This document shows positions 60,001 through 64,000 of a stretch of 64,000 nucleotides of DNA, piece by piece. Under the pieces are notes generated by a model that saw only the letters and a list, made by a program, of their open reading frames with translations, did not search any database and had not been told where the DNA came from. Each line of letters begins with the position of its first letter. The first letter of the stretch is position 1. The DNA is taken from the NCBI RefSeq assembly GCF_030685535.1, contig NZ_CP131601.1, positions 1,054,001 through 1,118,000 of the forward strand, given 5' to 3'. The DNA is from Photobacterium leiognathi (GTDB taxonomy: Bacteria > Pseudomonadota > Gammaproteobacteria > Enterobacterales > Vibrionaceae). A program made the translations under genes and the position numbers.

Positions 60001-63000
60001 GCGCATCTGGTGCTACAGCAATTGGGTTTTCGGTAATTTCTAATGTGGTGTCAGTAATGACTGGCGTGTCACCATCGGTAATAGTGACAGTGATATTGGC
60101 TTGGTTAACGTCGCCATCGTTATCGCGAATAAAGACTGGAATGGTAATGGTTTCAATGCCACTCTGATCGGTTTGGTCGATAGATTGATACAGGTTGAAG
60201 GTGTACTCGACCGTCGAGTTACCTTCAGCATCTGGCTTTTGTGTAATGGCAATATCAAAAACTTTTTCACCATTGACCCATGCTTCAATCATTTGACCTG
60301 TGCCAGTAAAGGTGTAAGTAATGATATCGCCGCCGCTGGTTAATCCTGATGGTAACTGGGTTTGATCAAAGTACAACGGGCTGAGAGGGGAAAGACCATC
60401 TAAGCCATCACTGCCTACAACAACATCAATAGTGCCTGTTTTTGAAATTGGCTTGTCTGATAGGTTGGCTTCATCAAATGCCAGCTCTTGATTTACGATT
60501 AATTCAGGATCAGCGCCATCTTGGATATACCAATCAAATTGTCCTGTTGGGGTTTTAGTCCCATCAAGATCGGTTGCATCAATGAGCAGTGGTAATTTGA
60601 TGACATCACTGGCATTAGTGTGATTTAACGGACGATGTTGAACCAAGGTTACAGTCCCTGTTACATCATCAACATCGGTAGCACCTGTCAGGGTTAAGGT
60701 GAAGATGGTTTCTCCGCCAGAGGTTGCTGTAATGGTTTTTCCATCGCTACTTAATGTGTATTCAAGATATTTAACTGAAATACCTGATGTTAGATTTAAA
60801 GCACTTAAAGTAGCAATGGTTTGGGCGTTAAATGTGATGCTATTAGGATCCGGATTATCTGAACCGGCTTTAATGGTAAAGTCACCTGTAAAGGTATCTG
60901 TAGGATTAGAAATTAGCCCTTCAACATTACTATCACTGTTATTGATGATGGTATTTGCTTCGCCATCTTTGATGGTAATGGTGAGATCGGCATTGCCATA
61001 GTCATAATCTTTATCGCCTGCGATATAGCTAACCACTAAGTTAATATCACCTGAGCTATGGTCGAGATTACGATTGGCAGTAAAAATCCAGTGACCATTT
61101 TGTTGAATGGTTAAACTACCTTCAGGTAGTTCAAATGTTGCCGAACCACTGGTGAGGATCTTGCTTTCACCGTTTACAGTAACGCGAACAACTGAGAGTG
61201 GAGCATCAAGATCACTGTCATTATTGAGCACGTTGCCAGAAGTGATATTGCCTTCAATCACACAGCTATTGTCATCTAAAATATCAGGCTCTGAATCACG
61301 GATATAAATTAAAGCGGGAGCAACAACGGTTTCTTTGGTGCCGTCCGTATCGGTTTGAATGCCGTCAATTAATATTGCAGATTGAGTGCTATTAGAGCCT
61401 GGTTCAGCATCGACAGGTTCAAATAAAGTAATTTTAATGTCTTGAGTGGCGGTTTGAATAGTTGCCGTTAACACAGTAACGCCATTACTTACCGCAGTTA
61501 GTGTGAGCCCGTCAGAAGACACAGTTACAGTTATTGGATTACCGTGAGAGGTGAGTTGTTCTAATAAACTTTGATTGGAATTAAACGTAAATTCGGCAAA
61601 CTCGATATTGATAATAGAGGTTGCTTCTGACGATGATTGGTACTCTAAGGTTGCTTCGTAAAAAACAGAGCTATCAGGACGAGTTAATGTCGGCATGTCA
61701 TCCATCGCCGAATTACCAGCAGCATCGGTAACCGTCGCTGACATTTCCCATGTTTTTTGGACATTGAGTTGGCTTAGATCGAAATCTTCGATACGCCAAT
61801 TTCCTGCACTATCAACGGTAGTTGTTAAGACAATTGTCTCAATGCCATCACTGAAAGTGACTTCGACTTTATCACCTTCCTGAGTGCCCGTTGTTGTACC
61901 TTCTAAAAACTCGACATAACCAAGTTTGAGTGCGGTGATATTCAGTCCGCCCAAATTGTAATTGCTGGTAACAATATCGATAGTTGGCGGCGTGGTATCT
62001 TTAATGATTGTATTGCTCGATATCGCTGGGTTACCTGCGATATCCATAGTTTCTGCGGTGATAGTGATATCGCCATCACTAAAATCACTAAGGTCGACAT
62101 TCGCAATATTCCAACCGCCATTGGTCACAGTAGTTGTAAACGTTAAATTATTATTGCCTTGTCCAGAAACGGTAATGGTAACGGTTTGCCCATTTTCGAC
62201 ATGATTAACAGTACCAAAAAGATTGGTACTTTTTACCGTTACGCTGTTTAGATAATTATCAGCAATTCCATCGTTATTACTATCAAAAGCGGCGGTGATC
62301 TCGGCAAGGGTATCTTTGATTATTGTGTTGGTAGCTGATGCTGGATTGCCAGCTATATCGATTGTTTGAGCTACAATAGAGAGTTCACCTTCGGCTAACG
62401 AGGACAGATCTGTGGCGCTAATGTTCCAAGTTCCATCAGTGTTAGTCGTTTCAAAGATGATGGTTTTACCTTGGCTATCGGTGACGGTAATCGTCACGGG
62501 TTGGTTATTTTCAACAAAGGTGATATCACCTAATAAATCACTAACAACGATTTCAAATTGGTTGAGATAGTTATCACCTTTACCATCAAATTCAGCGGTA
62601 ATTTCAGCGAGCGTGTCTTTAATAGTGTCATCTGTGGCATCAACAAAATTGCCATAGTAGTCAGTGACAGAGGCATAAACATCTAACTGACCTTCAGCGA
62701 GTTCACTTAAATCTTGATCGTTAATGACCCATTTCTGATCTTTAACGACAGCACTTGTAGTAAATACTTTGCCATTTATATCAGTAATAGTTACAACAAC
62801 AATACGTCCATTTTCAACATCAATGGCATCACCGAAGAGATCAACGGTAGGGACTTCAAAACGGTTTTCATAGCCGTCGCCACCATCAACAATGGTGACA
62901 GTTAAAGCGGCAGAGTTCCTAAGTGGTAAAATATTATCGCCAATTTCATCACGTTGGTTTGGGTCTTGTGACGTCGTTGGGCGTGTGGTGAATCCTGCTT

Positions 63001-63298
63001 CAGGTAGGGTTTCAGCCAGTGTTGATTTGATTCGGGTAATAAAGGAAACGCCATCACTTGAATTAACATTCGATTCTGAGGTGTTTTGCGAGTGACGAGG
63101 GGCTGTGTCAGATTGTTTTAATGTAACAATATCATCTTCGTTATCAGGGGTATTTATAATATCACTGACTTGTACATTTTCGGAGATGAAAGGAATGGAA
63201 TCATCGATAACTTCTGATGAAGGAACCAGAACCCACTCACCATTTGCTGTTATTTTCCAGATAACGCCTTCAACAACTACATACATTACTGGCTTCAT
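54092..63298 (-). CDS. Giant RTX adhesin with Ig-like/cadherin-like repeats
   Basis: 3068 residues. The N-terminus (~1-130) is a polar region with MYVVVEGVIWKITANGEWVLV and no signal peptide, as expected for a T1SS substrate. About four Ig-like repeats follow (~105-540; recurrent SATDLSSLAEGELSI and TVTDAAGN motifs). A long series of repeat domains then covers ~540-2700, with many DTDGSESL/DSDGD-type calcium-binding loops, including T1SS-143-like repeats. A C-terminal RTX block (GGEGNDEIIGGKGDDIMSG) and the VCA0849-type target signal end the protein. In trans the ABC, HlyD-like and TolC-like genes downstream form its exporter. I see no AAG tripeptide in the first ~145 residues, so no obvious LapG site. 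ATG at 63298 has AGGGG six bases upstream; 63286 is an alternative. Confidence 0.9.
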   Translation of the reverse strand: MKPVMYVVVEGVIWKITANGEWVLVPSSEVIDDSIPFISENVQVSDIINTPDNEDDIVTLKQSDTAPRHSQNTSESNVNSSDGVSFITRIKSTLAETLPEAGFTTRPTTSQDPNQRDEIGDNILPLRNSAALTVTIVDGGDGYENRFEVPTVDLFGDAIDVENGRIVVVTITDINGKVFTTSAVVKDQKWVINDQDLSELAEGQLDVYASVTDYYGNFVDATDDTIKDTLAEITAEFDGKGDNYLNQFEIVVSDLLGDITFVENNQPVTITVTDSQGKTIIFETTNTDGTWNISATDLSSLAEGELSIVAQTIDIAGNPASATNTIIKDTLAEITAAFDSNNDGIADNYLNSVTVKSTNLFGTVNHVENGQTVTITVSGQGNNNLTFTTTVTNGGWNIANVDLSDFSDGDITITAETMDIAGNPAISSNTIIKDTTPPTIDIVTSNYNLGGLNITALKLGYVEFLEGTTTGTQEGDKVEVTFSDGIETIVLTTTVDSAGNWRIEDFDLSQLNVQKTWEMSATVTDAAGNSAMDDMPTLTRPDSSVFYEATLEYQSSSEATSIINIEFAEFTFNSNQSLLEQLTSHGNPITVTVSSDGLTLTAVSNGVTVLTATIQTATQDIKITLFEPVDAEPGSNSTQSAILIDGIQTDTDGTKETVVAPALIYIRDSEPDILDDNSCVIEGNITSGNVLNNDSDLDAPLSVVRVTVNGESKILTSGSATFELPEGSLTIQQNGHWIFTANRNLDHSSGDINLVVSYIAGDKDYDYGNADLTITIKDGEANTIINNSDSNVEGLISNPTDTFTGDFTIKAGSDNPDPNSITFNAQTIATLSALNLTSGISVKYLEYTLSSDGKTITATSGGETIFTLTLTGATDVDDVTGTVTLVQHRPLNHTNASDVIKLPLLIDATDLDGTKTPTGQFDWYIQDGADPELIVNQELAFDEANLSDKPISKTGTIDVVVGSDGLDGLSPLSPLYFDQTQLPSGLTSGGDIITYTFTGTGQMIEAWVNGEKVFDIAITQKPDAEGNSTVEYTFNLYQSIDQTDQSGIETITIPVFIRDNDGDVNQANITVTITDGDTPVITDTTLEITENPIAVAPDAPPAGTTETASSTISVTAGQDPIVDLQLALAGAVKTSDGDAITHNGEALTWKFDGSNNYDAILADGTVIFSINLSDIGTIAAGGSADATITIVLNDFIDHLNGKDTKLDITLPVQATDSDGSIGTSNVTVTIWDGLKPEIIVNGNLNVQENDLLDDGIDSDASDTATPTLSFNTGSDDVVSVTLDTAPFNSKNYTSADDKITLGTPNADGWYIATAAGKEVFQIKVNLDGTVQFDLFAPIDHPDATSQDTLIFEFGAILTDSDGDTSSTAIFDVNVTDDIPLSGDDGTLTLVEGQKQTLQLLTDTITGADGGEIVSFVYNGATYTVDGKPIDLINTSVTPSKKYGTMTVHADGTVEITTFATTELDGQIVDNLTYTVKDGDSDTADRTAKLVLGDNPGHIKVELMEVLEDTRTAPLSIKVFPGDEDQNETLTSITISESSLAGGQLYLNGTLLTAVGGVITITDFMKDGNFYSPNGELTYQPAPDAAINQQGMVNLEITATISRDSGTTDLNKDLPIKVYPNADAPVWDETKDYEYTGVEDDNGSIKLDIAANLTDTDNSESLKYRISGIPDGITLKLNGNVVKDGDVLNQNQLNKVTVVSDKNLAGKFEFTVTAIATEKGNQFIDKNEHKTEETPHQIIVNINPDADTPTLSVKNIKGIEDQPINLSQVLIGKLTDTDGSESLSYHIKVQDGWSIQGGGAVEQPAGSGIYIISAEAIESGEALLYPKEDISSWTETLTIEVTAVSTETSVDGLDPVNVNAVSDTKTITIDLTGVIDRPNVADSGNGHWEYVAVSTDNSTGFKGTIKGTSGFNEDSPLPLDFMITTSDDDKSEEITIMITNLPDGVIFVDSSGNPITLEIVGESASTGVIYQITNDQLKATFLQTTKDFSSQLNFDVNVVSTEPDGDSGEFNYKVEIDVLPVVDEKDGAVLETIGTEDKHASFLVEPEINKDIDHSESLTGYKITGLPAGLTLFIDGAAVSVPAGGLDLASYKGAESWAEFINGGRVTVLADEDLSGLFTISISYEVTDTSPTGQTSAKDINATIQLDVAGIVENDTRLESTSEVLTSTDASPIDLTNAVHFIDEDLDGSEYLDYIIIVIPDGINLIVEHPNGASIDGSGNWLIPATGLTSDTVKEAMKDILAGATISSSFNTDIIDLRVIAHVIDDENSRYIEAPLQIQITGHSGGGSCLPIDDPDNIQSGDIIAKEGEDIDLSGLLDGNIDDNPEIELSFFISVKDLPEGVEIEGDGVIPEYNAIGEILGYTITPSGLENMVFVGLDEDWAGCLTFPIEITQTSTCNGQTSTTSQEIKIEVVPVVDDIIVNAGQTTIQEDTESAINLELVLGDNIFAGQTISGEGESATGKETINWLKITLSADAKLYGDASIIQDNNDGSWTIKDPTRLGEVTLVPPLNFSGELTINVEANITDEADCPTQTDTQTKTASVVIDVAPVTDYAKMPDKIEVLGDEDSYIHITGLDAILFDDDGSESISLNISGLPNGAVLFFSPDGGNNFIQLPNNGQSWNFEPSLMDKIYIRPPLDFSGDMKLKLEAITNEIGTNDIKTSTTDLIVGVKPIGDDVQFFDVPETLAGTEGDSFTIPVNLESYETNSDESLRLTVNISAADPAQLQGLDKIVIGGQEITFAQKGDHWFATVVINASTLDQFELYPGDAYGEMTITLEANTIDSNTVLGTDYTDDGVIATEEIKLTIDAVPDEPELTAQYTSIIAETDSAIALNIDFIMQNPAPNEKGTIMITGFPSDYVFSAGKAKDGGWEVELADIANLTMTGNSAQDFTLTIEPNASIGNQTATGTTQTIDFKILEASDNTLVGTANDDLILGGEGNDEIIGGKGDDIMSGDAGSDSFVFKSEDLGTSATPAQDTILDFDTTKDSDNIDLSAILSNVTDGISADNYIDITENNGSVTLHVKDNGADVTQEITLDTVSKDVLYGADASSATEAEILQKMIDDNNLISG

Positions 63299-63468
63299 CC
63301 TTGGCCCCTGCGTTTTATTATTTATTGTGGAAAAGTGTGGCGAGTGTTTGTTAAATCCAATGCACAATCTCGCAACAATAATTAATATTAGAGAGCAAAA
63401 GGATCGAAAAACATTATTTTTACAAAACCTACGGTGCGGACATTATTTTCTGTGATGCGGGTTACATA

Positions 63469-63537
63469 ATTGTTAATAAAAATGAGTGAATTATGACCAC
63501 TAAAATTGTGGTTATAACTAAAAATATTATTAACAAT
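63469..63537. repeat. Nested inverted repeats in the adhesin promoter region
   Basis: An 11-bp perfect repeat (ATTGTTAATAA at 63469-63479, complement at 63527-63537) encloses a second palindrome (TTATGACCAC / GTGGTTATAA at 63491-63500 and 63508-63517, one mismatch). It lies about 170-240 bp upstream of the adhesin start. Confidence 0.8.
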
Positions 63538-63590
63538 CAGTAGGATTTAGATATTTATATCTATAGCTACTTAAAGATATGTTTCAAAAG

Positions 63591-63625
63591 TTGCGTACTA
63601 CTATTGGGCTAATAGCAGTACGCAA
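63591..63625 (-). terminator. Putative terminator of the upstream paralogous adhesin gene
   Basis: TTGCGTACT and AGTACGCAA form a 9-bp stem continued by CTATT / AATAG around one mismatch. On the minus strand it is followed by CUUUU. It lies about 55 bp downstream of the second adhesin's stop codon. Confidence 0.65.
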
Positions 63626-63680
63626 GGTGAGTTAGTTTCAACGTCTTAAGTTGATAGCGTCGGATGCCTAAAGAGAGTCA

Positions 63681-64000
63681 TTATCCAGCGAGTAAATTAT
63701 TATCATATATCATTTTTTGTAGGATCTCTGCTTCCGTTGCAAAGCTTGTGTCAGCGCCATAAAGCGCATCTTTGTTTACGTTTTCTAACGTTATCGCTTG
63801 GGTAACATCCTCGCCGTTATCTTTTATATGTAATGTCACAGAACCATCATTTTCAGTGATATCAATATAGTTATCAGCAGATATTCCATCTGTAACATTG
63901 TTTAAAATCGCGCGTAAATCGATATTGTCGCTATTAGCTGTGACATCGAAATCTACAATGGTATCTTGTGCCGGATCAGAGCTTGTTCCTTGATCTTCTG
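63681..64000 (-). CDS. C-terminal end of a second, paralogous RTX adhesin (partial)
   Basis: A minus-strand frame that enters from beyond the right edge and stops with TAA at 63681-63683; about 105 codons are visible. It aligns without gaps to the C-terminal ~105 residues of the neighbouring adhesin (DNIDLRAILNNVTDGISADN, then TEAEILQKMIYDNNLLAG), differing at a minority of positions. It is therefore the T1SS target signal of a close paralogue on the same strand, about 380 bp upstream of the 3068-residue gene. The RTX nonapeptides and the rest of the protein lie outside the window. Confidence 0.9.
   Translation of the reverse strand, partial: EDQGTSSDPAQDTIVDFDVTANSDNIDLRAILNNVTDGISADNYIDITENDGSVTLHIKDNGEDVTQAITLENVNKDALYGADTSFATEAEILQKMIYDNNLLAG

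Noticed and set aside
54300..63450. Many plus-strand frames of 60-130 codons under the giant adhesin
   Set aside because: They are antisense shadows of a long repetitive gene and are Ser/Val/Pro-rich with no recognisable domain.

Overview
The window is chromosomal DNA from a marine gammaproteobacterium of the Vibrionaceae. Photobacterium is my best guess. The basis is gene content and protein similarity from memory (ynjCDF, ypdAB-yhjX, cyd-tol order, marC-adhE synteny, DUF72-aspS synteny) plus moderate AT richness. No database search was run. Most of the window is housekeeping sequence. Accessory material is concentrated at 12.6-14.1 kb, 38.0-39.7 kb and 47.6-64.0 kb.

Layout. 0.2-4.0 kb: a TSUP permease, lpxH and ppiB (minus), and cysS (plus). 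4.1-9.1 kb (minus): a small MscS-type channel abutting a large membrane protein with a degenerate NTPase domain, a voltage-gated-type K+ channel with a zinc ribbon, and a MarC-family protein. 9.1-12.5 kb: adhE behind a long regulatory region with CRP-like and FNR-like sites. 12.7-14.1 kb: a decayed short-chain dehydrogenase gene and an unknown gene. 14.2-17.6 kb (minus): a three-gene unit of ATP-grasp ligase, inactive transglutaminase-7TM protein and retropepsin-like lipoprotein. 17.6-20.5 kb (minus): cmoB, cmoA and a DUF72 gene. 20.6-25.9 kb (plus): aspS with a structured leader, yebC-ruvC, and ruvAB behind a LexA box. 26-30 kb: cydA, cydB, cydX and ybgE, where cydB carries an in-frame TGA exactly where a conserved Trp is expected. 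30.3-36.9 kb: ybgC-tolQRAB-pal-cpoB, then nadA. 37-38 kb: a UPF0149 gene (minus) and two tRNA-Ser genes, followed by a tRNA 3'-end relic and a small islet holding an unknown membrane protein. 39.8-42.8 kb (minus): ynjF, ynjD and ynjC without a visible ynjB. 43-46.8 kb: the pyruvate-responsive two-component pair ypdA/ypdB directly followed by its known E. coli target yhjX, with a direct-repeat operator between them. 47.1 kb: alaE.

47.6-64 kb (minus) is a type I secretion locus. Reading in the direction of transcription it holds a second giant adhesin (only its last ~105 codons are inside the window), a 3068-residue RTX adhesin, a LapB-like ABC exporter, an HlyD-like adaptor, a TolC-like outer membrane channel, an OmpA-like lipoprotein, and an orphan PstS-like binding protein.

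Observations most worth a second look: the TGA in cydB; the MscS/degenerate-ATPase pair, whose Walker A lacks its lysine; the tandem giant adhesins with no visible LapG-type site; the intrinsic terminator that abuts the lpxH start codon; and the YpdB-type repeats upstream of yhjX.
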